From: Corynebacterium sp. 13CS0277
GTDB lineage: Bacteria > Actinomycetota > Actinomycetes > Mycobacteriales > Mycobacteriaceae
DNA length: 64,000 bases
Direction: 5' to 3'
Assembly (NCBI RefSeq): GCF_002994655.1
Contig: NZ_PPDL01000017.1
Coordinates: forward strand, 20,708 to 84,707
Below the pieces are notes generated by a model, which saw nothing but the letters and a program-made list of their open reading frames with translations, did not search any database and was not told where the DNA came from. Positions 55,234 through 63,314 of this stretch are shown piece by piece (position 1 is the first letter of the stretch; each line of letters starts with the position of its first letter). The translations under genes were made by a program, and so were the position numbers.

Positions 55234-56610
55234 ATGAACGAGCACACCACGCCCATGAATCCCGCACACGATTCCACCACCCCGCAGCCCGCTGCGGCGC
55301 ACCCCGGCCAGGTGCCGCAGCCGCACCCGGCGAACCCCTACCGCGACGCGCAGCCGACGCAGGAGATCCCGGTGGCTGACTTTGATACCCCGGCCAACCC
55401 TTACGGCCCGGCCGCCCAGGCCCCTCGGGAGGGCGCGCACCGCGCCCAGGAAGCACCCGCCGCGCTCATCCCGGAGGAGGCGGTCCCGCTCGCGGGTCCC
55501 GCCGGGGGTGTGGCCCAGCCTGAGGTGCGCCCGAAGCGCACGGTCGGCTTGGCGACCGCGCTGTCGATGATGCTCGTTGGGTCGATCGCCGCCGGCACGA
55601 TCACTGGTGTCGTCGTGGCGGGGCAGCAGGACACCTCCTCCACGAACGTGGTTAACGCACTGGGGGAGCAGCCGCAGATTCACCGCACCGCCACCAGCAC
55701 GCCCGGCTCGGTGGAGGAGGTGGCGGCGAACGTGCTGCCCACCGTGGTGAGCATCAAGGTGGCCTCCCCGCAGGCCGTCGATGAGGGCTCCGGGTCGATT
55801 ATTTCCTCCGATGGGTACGTGCTCACCAACATGCACGTGGTGAAGAACGCCGCCGACGGTGGCCAGATGCTCGTGCAGCTCAACGACGGCCGCTCCTTCG
55901 AGGCGGACTTCGTTGCCGGCGACACCTCCTACGACATTGCGGTCATTAAGCTGCGCGGCGCGGAGGATCTGCCGGTCATCAGCTTCGGTAATAGCGATGA
56001 GGTGCGTGTCGGCCAGCAGGTCGTCGCGATCGGTTCCCCGCTGGGCCTGTCCGCGACGGTGACCAGCGGTATCGTCTCCGCGCTCAACCGCCCGGTGCGG
56101 GCCTCCGGGCAGCAGGGCGGCGAAAGCTCGCTCATTGACGCCATCCAGACGGATGCGGCCATCAACCCGGGTAACTCCGGCGGCCCGCTCGTCGATATGT
56201 CCGGCAACCTGATTGGCATGAACTCGGTCATCGCCTCCATGGCGCAGATCAATGGTGAGGCCGGCAGCATCGGCCTCGGGTTCGCGATCCCCGTCAACCA
56301 GGCCCGCAAGATCGCCCAGCAGCTCATCGAGGACGGCCACGTCACCACCCCGAAGATTGGTGTGCGCCTCGCCCCGGGTTCCCGGGTCTCCGGCGCGCTC
56401 GTCGGCCAGGTGGACCCGGATTCCCCCGCGGAGGAAGCGGGCATCCGCCCCGGCGACGTCATCCTCGCGGTCGATGACCGGCAGACGGACTCGGCCGACG
56501 CGCTCATCGCGGCGATTCGTTCCCACGACTTCGGCGACACCATCACCCTGAAGGTCGCGGATCGGGATTCCGGAAACGACATCCGCGAAGTCACCATCAC
56601 GCTAAGCTAG
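55234..56610 (+). CDS. htrA: HtrA/DegP-like serine protease with PDZ domain
   Basis: This 458-residue protein has a cytoplasmic Pro/Ala/Gln-rich N-terminus (1-100), a membrane segment at 104-129, a trypsin-like domain with the triad His (TNMHVV, about 200), Asp (YDIAVI, about 234) and Ser (NPGNSGGPLVD, about 314), and a C-terminal PDZ domain (LAPGSRVSGALVGQVDPDSP, RPGDVILAVDD). It degrades misfolded exported proteins at the outer face of the membrane. It corresponds to mycobacterial PepD, an MprA target. The ATG at 55234 was chosen because earlier frames include the promoter and terminator region. Confidence 0.93.
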   Translation: MNEHTTPMNPAHDSTTPQPAAAHPGQVPQPHPANPYRDAQPTQEIPVADFDTPANPYGPAAQAPREGAHRAQEAPAALIPEEAVPLAGPAGGVAQPEVRPKRTVGLATALSMMLVGSIAAGTITGVVVAGQQDTSSTNVVNALGEQPQIHRTATSTPGSVEEVAANVLPTVVSIKVASPQAVDEGSGSIISSDGYVLTNMHVVKNAADGGQMLVQLNDGRSFEADFVAGDTSYDIAVIKLRGAEDLPVISFGNSDEVRVGQQVVAIGSPLGLSATVTSGIVSALNRPVRASGQQGGESSLIDAIQTDAAINPGNSGGPLVDMSGNLIGMNSVIASMAQINGEAGSIGLGFAIPVNQARKIAQQLIEDGHVTTPKIGVRLAPGSRVSGALVGQVDPDSPAEEAGIRPGDVILAVDDRQTDSADALIAAIRSHDFGDTITLKVADRDSGNDIREVTITLS

Positions 56611-56709
56611 AGCACACTGACCGATGATTGTTCCCCGGGCGCGTGGACTGCGGTGGATGCGCCCGGGACCCGAGTAGATGTTTCACCCTTTCCGATTGGA
56701 TTGACCGCT

Positions 56710-57270
56710 ATGGACACCACGCCCGCCACCCCCGTCGACCTGGATGCGATTGCCGAGCCCGATGATGCGGTGCTCGCCGCGATGGAGACCGGGCAGGCGG
56801 TGCGCCGCGCCCTCGTGGTGCTCGTGGGTGACTCTGTGGGGGATCCGCAAGACACCGCCCGCCTCGTGACGGAATTGCTCCTGGAGGCCGAGTTCACCGT
56901 CGATGCGGTACTCGGCGTGGAGCCGAAGATGAAGACCATCCGCAAGGCCCTGGAGACCGCCGTGGTGGGCGGCGCCGATCTCGTGCTCACCATTGGTGGC
57001 ACGGGCGTGGGGCCGTCGAATAAGACCCCGGATGCGACGCGGGTGGTGCTCGACCAGATTCTGCCCGGCGTGTCCCAGGCGCTGCGGGCCAGCGGCCTGG
57101 CGTGTGGCGCGATCGATGCGGGCACCTCCCGCGGCATTGCGGGCGTGTCGGGGTCGACGATGATCGTCAACCTCGCGCCCTCGCGCTCCGCGATCCGCGA
57201 CGGCATGGCGACCCTGGGGCCGCTGGTGCACCACGTGCTCGACCAGCTCGACCAGTGGACCTGCGAGTAG
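56710..57270 (+). CDS. mog: MogA/MoaB-like molybdopterin-binding protein
   Basis: This 186-residue protein has the MPTase fold: RALVVLVGDSVGDPQD (about 34-50), a central VVGGADLVLTIGGTGVGPSNKTPDAT (described as GADLVLTIGGTG, then PDAT), and SGLACGAIDAGTSRGIAGVSG near 137-157. In cofactor synthesis MogA adenylylates molybdopterin. It corresponds to mycobacterial MoaB2, also downstream of pepD; whether it is active in molybdenum metabolism is not clear. A moeA gene lies 4 kb away, consistent with molybdenum cofactor use. Confidence 0.88.
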   Translation: MDTTPATPVDLDAIAEPDDAVLAAMETGQAVRRALVVLVGDSVGDPQDTARLVTELLLEAEFTVDAVLGVEPKMKTIRKALETAVVGGADLVLTIGGTGVGPSNKTPDATRVVLDQILPGVSQALRASGLACGAIDAGTSRGIAGVSGSTMIVNLAPSRSAIRDGMATLGPLVHHVLDQLDQWTCE

Positions 57271-57279
57271 CACCCACCG

Positions 57280-57462
57280 ATGGCTGACTCGCATGGACAA
57301 CCCACGCCCCGCCGCCGGCAGCGCCGGGCCCCCTCCCGCACCGATGTCCCCCGTGGCGGCGACCCCACCCCGCCGTGGCTGGGGGAGACGCAGACGCGCA
57401 CGGACGTCGGGTTATCCCGCAGCTTCTATGAGGAGAACACCCCGCCCCACCACGGCGCCTAA
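57280..57462 (+). CDS. Small Arg/Pro-rich protein, unknown
   Basis: This 60-residue frame starts MADSHGQPTPRRRQRRAPSR nine bases after the mog stop and ends LSRSFYEENTPPHHGA. The first half is basic and disordered; the aromatic C-terminus (SFYEENTPPHHG) resembles the EQRPPHxG-type ends of small actinobacterial proteins. Coding is supported by its position between mog and a strong terminator, but it is short and has no good ribosome binding site, so it may be translated by coupling to mog. Confidence 0.45.
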   Translation: MADSHGQPTPRRRQRRAPSRTDVPRGGDPTPPWLGETQTRTDVGLSRSFYEENTPPHHGA

Positions 57463-57480
57463 GCCGCGCACACAGACACA

Positions 57481-57520
57481 CACCCGCACCGTCACGACTG
57501 CTCGTGCGACGGTGCGGGTG
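57481..57520 (+). terminator. Terminator of the htrA-mog unit
   Basis: A 13-bp perfect stem, CACCCGCACCGTC (57481-57493) and GACGGTGCGGGTG (57508-57520), is followed by TTTCTT. Confidence 0.88.
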
Positions 57521-57544
57521 TTTCTTCGCCGGGAGAAGAAAAAC

Positions 57545-57585
57545 GCGCCGCACCCGGTGCCCTGTGTGAAGGGCGGGTGCGGCGC
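57545..57585 (-). terminator. mscL terminator
   Basis: GCGCCGCACCC (57545-57555) pairs with GGGTGCGGCGC (57575-57585), with an inner CCCT/AGGG stem; on the minus strand a TTTTTCTTCT tract follows, so this is the mscL terminator. Confidence 0.88.
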
Positions 57586-57645
57586 TTAGCGGCGTCCTCG
57601 CGCTCTCACTACCGCGGCGGGTAGTGCGAGTGTGGGGGAGGTGCT

Positions 57646-58053
57646 TTAGACGTTGCGGGTCTTCAGCAGGTCGCGGATCTCGGTGAGGAGCTGGGTGTCG
57701 ATGGCGACGGTCTCCTCTTCCTCGGCCTCGTCAGCGCCGGCGCGGGCAGCCTGAGCGGCCTTGACCTTGTTCATCGGGACGACGATGAGGAAGTAGACGA
57801 TGGCGGCGACGATCACGAAGTTGATGGCGGCGGTGATCACGGCACCGAAGTCCATGAAGGTGTCCTTGTTGCCAGCAATGATGTAGAAGCCGAGGCCGTC
57901 GGCATTCGCACCACCGAAGGAGGCGATCAGCGGGTTGATCAGGTTGTCGGTGAAGGCGGTGACGATCGCGGTGAACGCGGTGGCGACGACGACGGCGACA
58001 GCCAGGTCGACGACGTTGCCGCGCATGATGAAGTCCTTGAAGCCCTTAAGCAT
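57646..58053 (-). CDS. mscL: Large-conductance mechanosensitive channel MscL
   Basis: This 135-residue protein starts MLKGFKDFIMRGNVVDLAVA, the S1 helix and first pore helix of MscL, with the second membrane segment FGAVITAAINFVIVAAIVYF near 68-88 and a charged C-terminal helix (ETVAIDTQLLTEIRDLLK). It forms a pentameric pore that opens under membrane tension to release solutes in hypo-osmotic shock. Its position beside mog matches mycobacteria and C. glutamicum. Confidence 0.96.
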   Translation of the reverse strand: MLKGFKDFIMRGNVVDLAVAVVVATAFTAIVTAFTDNLINPLIASFGGANADGLGFYIIAGNKDTFMDFGAVITAAINFVIVAAIVYFLIVVPMNKVKAAQAARAGADEAEEEETVAIDTQLLTEIRDLLKTRNV

Positions 58054-58199
58054 GGGGTGTCTCCTTGTGAAGTGACCAAGGCCGGCACGCGCATGCGTGG
58101 GCCTAACAAAACGGGAGCAGTGGGCGCAAAGGTTGCGCCCGGCTCGTGGGTTGAAGCCTAATGGGCACACCAAAGGTAGCGGTAGTTCGGCACCTGGGC

Positions 58200-58934
58200 T
58201 TACCTGGCGGCGTGTGCCCGGGGCCCTGTGATGACAACCGCAAGGGGGGTGTGCAGTGCGGTGGCCGCCACAGCGCGCGCATCCGCCTCCGGCAGGGCCA
58301 CGAGGATAGAGGATGTGCTACCCGTAGAGCCGTCGCCAACGGTGGAAATGATGGTTCCACCTGCGGCGATGACGCGCGGAGCGGGTTCGTTCTCTGCGGC
58401 GGTGACGATGTCGACGACGTCGCCGTGGTGCAACAAGGGGGCCAATGTCGGGTCCGCGAGTCGCAGCGGCACCATGTTGCCTGGCTGACTTTCCCCGATT
58501 TTGGTGTTTGTGCTCACAAAGGTGTTCGTCAGGTGGCTGCCCATGATATCGAGACCGGTGACAATGTCCCCGGCAACAAGCCCGTGGGCCGTAATCGCCC
58601 CCGCCAGGCCCTCCGCGTCCGGCAGGTCGTGGGGCGCCGTCCCGGCGGGCATCGCCCGCCACTCGACGTCCCCCATCTGCAGCTGGGTGCCGGCGGGAAT
58701 CTCCCGGGTGGCCACGGGTACTCGCTCTACGCGGGAGCCGGTGGCAACCACCGCCGCCAGTGCCACGAGCGCGAGGGCGCCGAAGCGCCGCAGTCGCAGC
58801 CGCTGCCGGAAATCCGGGGTCGGCTCCTGCAGGCGGCGGGACAGCCGGCTGAGGAGAGAGGGGGTCGTGGTGGGTGCAGTGGCCTCGCGGCGCCAGGGGC
58901 TGGGGGCGGGATAGTGGTGGGTTGTATCGCTCAT
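58200..58934 (-). CDS. SAF-domain membrane protein (CpaB/RcpC-like)
   Basis: This 244-residue protein has a cytoplasmic basic N-terminus (1-50), one membrane segment at about 51-67, and an extracytoplasmic SAF domain (ATREIPAGTQLQMGDVEW near 75-92, then GLVAGDIVTG), followed by a beta-rich region (LLHHGDVVDIVTA). SAF domains occur in CpaB pilus-assembly proteins and antifreeze-like sugar enzymes; no pilus genes are nearby. In corynebacteria a similar gene sits between mscL and the formyl-THF cyclo-ligase gene. Function unknown. Confidence 0.8.
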   Translation of the reverse strand: MSDTTHHYPAPSPWRREATAPTTTPSLLSRLSRRLQEPTPDFRQRLRLRRFGALALVALAAVVATGSRVERVPVATREIPAGTQLQMGDVEWRAMPAGTAPHDLPDAEGLAGAITAHGLVAGDIVTGLDIMGSHLTNTFVSTNTKIGESQPGNMVPLRLADPTLAPLLHHGDVVDIVTAAENEPAPRVIAAGGTIISTVGDGSTGSTSSILVALPEADARAVAATALHTPLAVVITGPRAHAAR

Positions 58935-58981
58935 GTGTCAGTGAGATACGAGCGCCGCGAAAAATGGTTCCCGCGGCAGGA

Positions 58982-59632
58982 TTAGGCCTCAGGCCGGCAG
59001 GGCTGGTGCATCTCCATCTCCAGCTGCGGGCCGCACCAGATCAGCCCCGAGGGGGTGATGATGCCGCACACCCGCATGTCGTGATCCTCGATGGGAAGCT
59101 CGTCGAGGACTTCCTCGTCGTAGAGCAGCGCAATCGTCGGCACGTTGCTGTCGCCGCCGAGCGCCCGGTCGTAGAATCCGCCGCCCTGCCCCAGCCGCAG
59201 CCCCTGCGGGGTGCAGGCGAGCGCGGGCACGAAGATGAGGTCGCAGGTCGAAAAGGAATGCCCGCCGGCGGCCGGCTCCTGCGCGCCAAAGTGGGCGGGG
59301 ATCAGAGGCCCGTCCGCCCAGCCCAGGTCCATGGCGTGGCCCGGCAAGGTACGGGGGATCAGCGGCCGACACTGCCGAGACAGCGCGGGCAGCAGCGCGC
59401 AGCCGCCGGGCTCGCCCGCGGTGGGGTAGTAGGCGGCCACCTGGCTCGCGCCGTGCGCGATGCACGCGGCGTGGGCGGCGATGGCCTCGTCCAAATCCGG
59501 GCGCGGGTGCGCGGCGCGCCGGGCGCGGATCCGTGCCCGAATATTCTGTTTCGCGGCGGCCATGTCGGCGCGGGTAATGGATGGTGTCGTTGAGTTGACT
59601 CTGACACCCTTGCTTTGTGATGAGGTGCCCAT
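58982..59632 (-). CDS. 5-formyltetrahydrofolate cyclo-ligase
   Basis: The conserved part starts near AAAKQNIRARIRARR and contains VAAYYPTAGEPGG, the ATP-binding LRLGQGGGFYDRAL and the C-terminal DELPIEDHDMRVCGIITP, typical of 5-formyl-THF cyclo-ligase, which makes 5,10-methenyl-THF from 5-formyl-THF. An ATG at 59630-59632 gives 216 residues and has TACAGT six bases upstream, so it is preferred; an ATG at 59563 would give a 193-residue protein of more usual length. It is divergent from galU. Confidence 0.85.
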   Translation of the reverse strand: MGTSSQSKGVRVNSTTPSITRADMAAAKQNIRARIRARRAAHPRPDLDEAIAAHAACIAHGASQVAAYYPTAGEPGGCALLPALSRQCRPLIPRTLPGHAMDLGWADGPLIPAHFGAQEPAAGGHSFSTCDLIFVPALACTPQGLRLGQGGGFYDRALGGDSNVPTIALLYDEEVLDELPIEDHDMRVCGIITPSGLIWCGPQLEMEMHQPCRPEA

Positions 59633-59638
59633 ACCCCC

Positions 59639-59644
59639 ACTGTA
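59639..59644 (-). promoter_or_regulatory. -10-like TACAGT for leaderless cyclo-ligase gene
   Basis: TACAGT on the minus strand lies six bases before the ATG at 59630-59632. Confidence 0.5.
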
Positions 59645-59743
59645 CGGCCCGTTGGTGCTATCTTTCACAATTTGATGCGTTTCCATCTATCGTTGCCGGC
59701 TCGATAATTGCAAAATTCCTGGTAAGCGCCCTACTCTGCGGAG

Positions 59744-59796
59744 CTAAAAACCCTAAAATCGGACCCATATTTTTCGCCGTTTAGCTAAAATCGGCG
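59744..59796. repeat. AT-rich repeats and dyad between cyclo-ligase and galU
   Basis: CTAAAATCGG occurs at 59753-59762 and 59785-59794, with a partial CTAAAA at 59744-59749. The second copy lies in a dyad: CGCCG (59775-59779), the palindrome TTTAGCTAAA (59780-59789), AT, then CGGCG (59792-59796). The rest of the half-kilobase gap to 60154 shows no gene. Confidence 0.75.
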
Positions 59797-60154
59797 CATA
59801 GGTGTCGTCAAAAGTAGTCTCATCCCGCGCCGCCTCCGCCCCGTGTGTGCGTCGCCGGTGCGGAAATTCGGCTGTCGGGTGGGGCGGCGGGGGTGGTCTC
59901 GATGACAGCATAGATGACAGTCGCTGCCAGTGTGGGGCAAAACATGTCGGTGTTTTCCGCATACATTTCGCCGCCGGCTGGCGAGTCGGCGCGCATGTGC
60001 CAGCGCGGGTGCGGCGCTGCAGATGAGCAGCACATTGTCGCCGTGACGCCCCACCCCTCCGGGTGGCGCGTGGCGCCTGCTTTCGCGGCAGGTGTGCGCC
60101 CACTGTGGCGAAGATGATGCCCCAAACGTCCTCAAGGGCGTGCGGCCCCAACGG

Positions 60155-60160
60155 TAAAGT
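60155..60160 (+). promoter_or_regulatory. -10-like TAAAGT for leaderless galU
   Basis: TAAAGT lies eight bases before the galU ATG, and no ribosome binding site fits. Confidence 0.5.
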
Positions 60161-60168
60161 GAAATCTC

Positions 60169-61092
60169 ATGAATCTTCCGATCGCTGACCACAAATGGTC
60201 CGTTAAGACCGTCGTCGTGCCGGCCGCCGGCATGGGAACCCGCTTCCTGCCCGCCACCAAGACGGTGCCGAAGGAACTCCTCCCCGTGGTCGACACCCCC
60301 GGCATCGAAGTCATCGCCGCGGAGGCCGCCAGCCTCGGCGCGAGCAAAATGGTCATCGTCACCGCCCCGAAGAAACAGGGCGTGCTCGCCCACTTCGACC
60401 CCTACCCCGAGCTGGAAACCCTCCTCGAGGAACGCGGCAAGGACGCCCAACTGGCGAAGGTGCGGCGCGCCCCCGGGCTCATCCAGACGATCCCCGTTAC
60501 CCAAGACCGCCCCCTCGGCCTGGGGCACGCGGTGAGCCTCGCGGAAGAACAACTGAGCGACGATGAAGACGTCGTCGCCGTCATGCTGCCCGACGACATG
60601 GTCCTCCCGCAGGGTGTGATGGAAACCATGGCGGAAGCCCGCGCCCGCGTCGGCGGCAGCATCCTGTGCGCCTGCGTCGTCCCGGACGATGAGGTGAGCA
60701 ACTACGGCATCTTCGACGTCGTCGACGACCCGGAGCACCCGAACCTCAAACGCGTGGTCGGCATGGTGGAAAAGCCCGCTGCCGCCGACGCCCCCTCCAA
60801 TTACGCCGCCACCGGCCGGTACCTCCTCGACCGGGACATCTTCGACGCGCTGCGCCGCATCACCCCGGGCGCCGGCGGGGAACTCCAACTCACCGACGCG
60901 ATCGCCCTGCTCATCGACGAAGGCCACCCGGTGCACATCATCGTGCACTCCGGTCCCCGCCACGACCTCGGCAACCCGGGCGGCTACATTCGCGCCTGCG
61001 TCGACTTCGCCCTCCGCGACCCCCAGTACGCGCCCGGCCTGCGCCGCTACCTCACCCAACGGCTGGCTGAAGACAACCCGGACGACGCCTAG
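60169..61092 (+). CDS. galU: UTP-glucose-1-phosphate uridylyltransferase GalU
   Basis: This 307-residue enzyme makes UDP-glucose for cell-wall polysaccharides, trehalose and glycogen-type polymers. Motifs are VVVPAAGMGTRFLPATKTVPKELL (described in parts: PAAGMGTRFLP, the nucleotide loop, and KTVPKELLP), the VTQDRPLGLGHAV segment near 107, LPDDMVLP near 143, SNYGIFDVV, and the sugar-binding VEKP near 199. Length and motifs are standard. It is the first gene of galU-moeA-rimJ, the same order as in mycobacteria. Confidence 0.96.
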   Translation: MNLPIADHKWSVKTVVVPAAGMGTRFLPATKTVPKELLPVVDTPGIEVIAAEAASLGASKMVIVTAPKKQGVLAHFDPYPELETLLEERGKDAQLAKVRRAPGLIQTIPVTQDRPLGLGHAVSLAEEQLSDDEDVVAVMLPDDMVLPQGVMETMAEARARVGGSILCACVVPDDEVSNYGIFDVVDDPEHPNLKRVVGMVEKPAAADAPSNYAATGRYLLDRDIFDALRRITPGAGGELQLTDAIALLIDEGHPVHIIVHSGPRHDLGNPGGYIRACVDFALRDPQYAPGLRRYLTQRLAEDNPDDA

Positions 61093-61233
61093 ATTCTCCC
61101 CGCGCAGGGACCCCGGGGCGTGTACGCCCAAACGCCGGCGGGAAAATCCTGCGATACTACAAGGCATGTGTCCACCGCCCGCGCTGCGGGCGTGTGGCTT
61201 TGGCCCTGTCCGATACACGAGCGGGAAGACGTC

Positions 61234-62487
61234 ATGCGCTCCGTCGAAGAACAACTGGTGCACGTCACCAGCGCCCCGGTCACCCCTGAACCGGTGCGGA
61301 TCGCCATCTCCGAGGCCCTTGGCCTCATGTGCGCCGAACACGTCGAGGCCACCCGGCCACTGCCGGGATTCGCGCAGGCCGCCATCGACGGCTACGCCGT
61401 GCGCGCCGTCGACGTCGGCGGGCAGCGCCCCCTGTCCGGCGCGGAGCCCCTCAACCCCGCCCACGTGTCCCTCCCCGTCGTCGGTGAAGTCGCCGCCGGC
61501 TCCTCCCAGCCCCTGCGGCTGCAACCTAAACAGGCCGTCCGCGTGCTCACCGGCGCGCCGCTGCCCTCCCTGGCGGACGCTGTGCTGCCCCTGGAATGGT
61601 CCGACCGCGGCACCACCCGCGTGCGCCCCACCCGACCCGTCCGCAGCGGGGAATTCATCCGCCGCGTCGGTGCTGACATCGAACCCGGCGACGTTGCCGT
61701 CCAGCCGGGCGACATTCTGGGCCCCGCCCAAATCGGGTTGCTCGCCGCCGTCGGCCGCTCCAAGGTGCTGGTCTACCCCCGCCCCCGCCTGTCCGTGATG
61801 AGCGTCGGCCGCGAACTCGTCGACATTGACCGGGAACCCACCCTGGGGCAGGTCTTCGACGTGAACTCCTATGCCCTGGCCGCCGCCGGCCGGGAAGCCG
61901 GGGCCGACGTCCACCGCGTCGGCATCATCGAGGGCGAACCCCGCAGGCTCCGCGACATCATCGAGGCGCAACTCCTGCGCAGCGAAATCCTGGTGATCTC
62001 CGGCGGCGTCGGCGGCGCCGGCTCCGAACTCATCCGCAGCGTGCTGGCAGAGATGGGCGACGTCGATACCACCCGCGTGGCCATGCACCCCGGCTCCGTG
62101 CAAGGCTTCGCCGTCATCGGCGGCACCCCCGTCTTCCTCGTGCCCAACAACCCCGTCTCCGCGCTCGTCATTTTCGAGATCTTCATCCGGCCCGTCATTC
62201 GCCAGGCCCTCGGCAAGCCCTCCACCCAGCGCCGCTACGTGCGCGCCCGCAGCGTCGGCCGCATCCAATCCCGCCTCGGTCGCCGCGGCTACGTGCGCGC
62301 CAAACTCATGCGCGATGCGGAAACCTCCGACTACCTCGTCCAAGGACTCTCCGGGGCCACGGGCGCACCCGCCCACCTGCTGGCCGGTATGGGCGAAGCC
62401 AACGCCATCATCCGGGTGCCCGACAACGTGGAACTCATCCAGCCCGGCGACGTCGTCGACGTGCTCTTCCTCTCTCAACGGGCCTAG
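61234..62487 (+). CDS. moeA: Molybdopterin molybdenumtransferase MoeA
   Basis: This 417-residue protein starts MRSVEEQLVHVTSAPV and has the MoeA domain order: an N-terminal domain with LPGFAQAAIDGYAVRA near 49-64, GEVAAGSS and VLTGAPLPSLADAVLPLE near 106-124, the central MPTase-like domain with VMSVGRELVD, LVISGGVGGAGSELI near 253-267, FLVPNNPVSALVIFEIF near 305-321, and a C-terminal beta barrel. It inserts molybdenum into molybdopterin. The PGNPVS motif reads PNNPVS here. A GGGAAG ribosome binding site lies before the ATG. Confidence 0.93.
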   Translation: MRSVEEQLVHVTSAPVTPEPVRIAISEALGLMCAEHVEATRPLPGFAQAAIDGYAVRAVDVGGQRPLSGAEPLNPAHVSLPVVGEVAAGSSQPLRLQPKQAVRVLTGAPLPSLADAVLPLEWSDRGTTRVRPTRPVRSGEFIRRVGADIEPGDVAVQPGDILGPAQIGLLAAVGRSKVLVYPRPRLSVMSVGRELVDIDREPTLGQVFDVNSYALAAAGREAGADVHRVGIIEGEPRRLRDIIEAQLLRSEILVISGGVGGAGSELIRSVLAEMGDVDTTRVAMHPGSVQGFAVIGGTPVFLVPNNPVSALVIFEIFIRPVIRQALGKPSTQRRYVRARSVGRIQSRLGRRGYVRAKLMRDAETSDYLVQGLSGATGAPAHLLAGMGEANAIIRVPDNVELIQPGDVVDVLFLSQRA

Positions 62488-62502
62488 GCGAGGCAGCCAC
62501 GC

Positions 62503-63186
62503 GTGAACACCGTGCGTGATGTGCTGCGCCGCCTCGTCACCCTGCAGGAATCGCCTGAGCATCCCGGCTGGCCGGCCCGCACCTCCCAAGTGCTGCTGGG
62601 CTGCGGCGCCCACGTGCAACTGCGCCCCCTGGCGGCGAAAGATTATCCCCGCTGGCGGGACCTGCGCCTCGAGGACGAAAAGCTCATCCGGCCCGTCGAG
62701 CCCACGGTGGAGGGCACCTGGCGTGCCGCGCACAGCCGCAGCGCCTACAACCACCAGCTACTGACCCAACGCAGGCTCGCTGCCATGGGGGCACTGCTGC
62801 CGCTTGCCATCGATGTCGACGGTGCCTTCGCCGGGCAGCTCACCCTCGGCGGCATTGAACGCGGCACCTCCATGAGCTGCTGGATCGGATACTGGGTGTC
62901 CAGCAGAGTCACCGGGCAGGGAGTCGCCCAAGCAGCGGTGGCGCTCGCCGTCGACCACGCCTTCGACCGGGTGGGCCTGCACCGCATCACCGCCACCTAC
63001 CTGCCGAATAACCCCGCCTCGGGGCGCGTTCTCCACGCCGTCGGCTTCCGTCACGAGGGGCTACTGCGCCGCAGCCTCCACATCGACGGCCACTGGCTCG
63101 ACCACGTGCAGGTGTCCCTCGTGGACGACGACTACGCCACCAGTGCGGTGGCGCGCCTCCAGCGCCGCGGCACTCTGCGCTACTAA
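62503..63186 (+). CDS. rimJ: GNAT N-acetyltransferase, RimJ-like
   Basis: This 227-residue acetyltransferase carries the RimJ/RimL pattern: VQLRPLAAKDYPRWRDLRL near 38-56, WIGYWVSSRVTGQGVAQAAV with the acetyl-CoA-binding loop near 127-146, HRITATYLPNNPASGRVLHA and GFRHEGLLRRSLHIDGHWLD. RimJ acetylates the N-terminus of ribosomal protein S5 in E. coli; the target here is not known. A GTG start with a GAGG ribosome binding site lies 15 bases after the moeA stop, so the genes are cotranscribed. Confidence 0.9.
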   Translation: MNTVRDVLRRLVTLQESPEHPGWPARTSQVLLGCGAHVQLRPLAAKDYPRWRDLRLEDEKLIRPVEPTVEGTWRAAHSRSAYNHQLLTQRRLAAMGALLPLAIDVDGAFAGQLTLGGIERGTSMSCWIGYWVSSRVTGQGVAQAAVALAVDHAFDRVGLHRITATYLPNNPASGRVLHAVGFRHEGLLRRSLHIDGHWLDHVQVSLVDDDYATSAVARLQRRGTLRY

Positions 63187-63251
63187 AAAGGGGCCTGTGG
63201 ACCAAGGTTCGCGTCCCCTCCCACCAGCGCACACGGTGTGGGCGGGGTGGG

Positions 63252-63260
63252 TTATCCACA
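63252..63260 (+). promoter_or_regulatory. DnaA-box-like TTATCCACA
   Basis: TTATCCACA, in the same local context (GTTATCCACAGG) as the one upstream of lhr, lies 55 bases before the ATG of the next gene. Confidence 0.4.
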
Positions 63261-63301
63261 GGCAGAAAACTGACCCCTAGATTTCCGGGTTGCCGTGCTC
63301 T

Positions 63302-63307
63302 TAGGGT
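63302..63307 (+). promoter_or_regulatory. -10-like TAGGGT for the 13E12-like gene
   Basis: TAGGGT lies seven bases before the ATG at 63315. Confidence 0.45.
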
Positions 63308-63314
63308 GTGCGGC

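Noticed and set aside
59785..62754. A 989-codon open frame on the minus strand opposite galU and moeA
   Set aside because: It is the shadow of two well-identified genes; its product is a Gly/Val/His/Asp-rich string without domains, typical of the antisense frame in GC-rich DNA.
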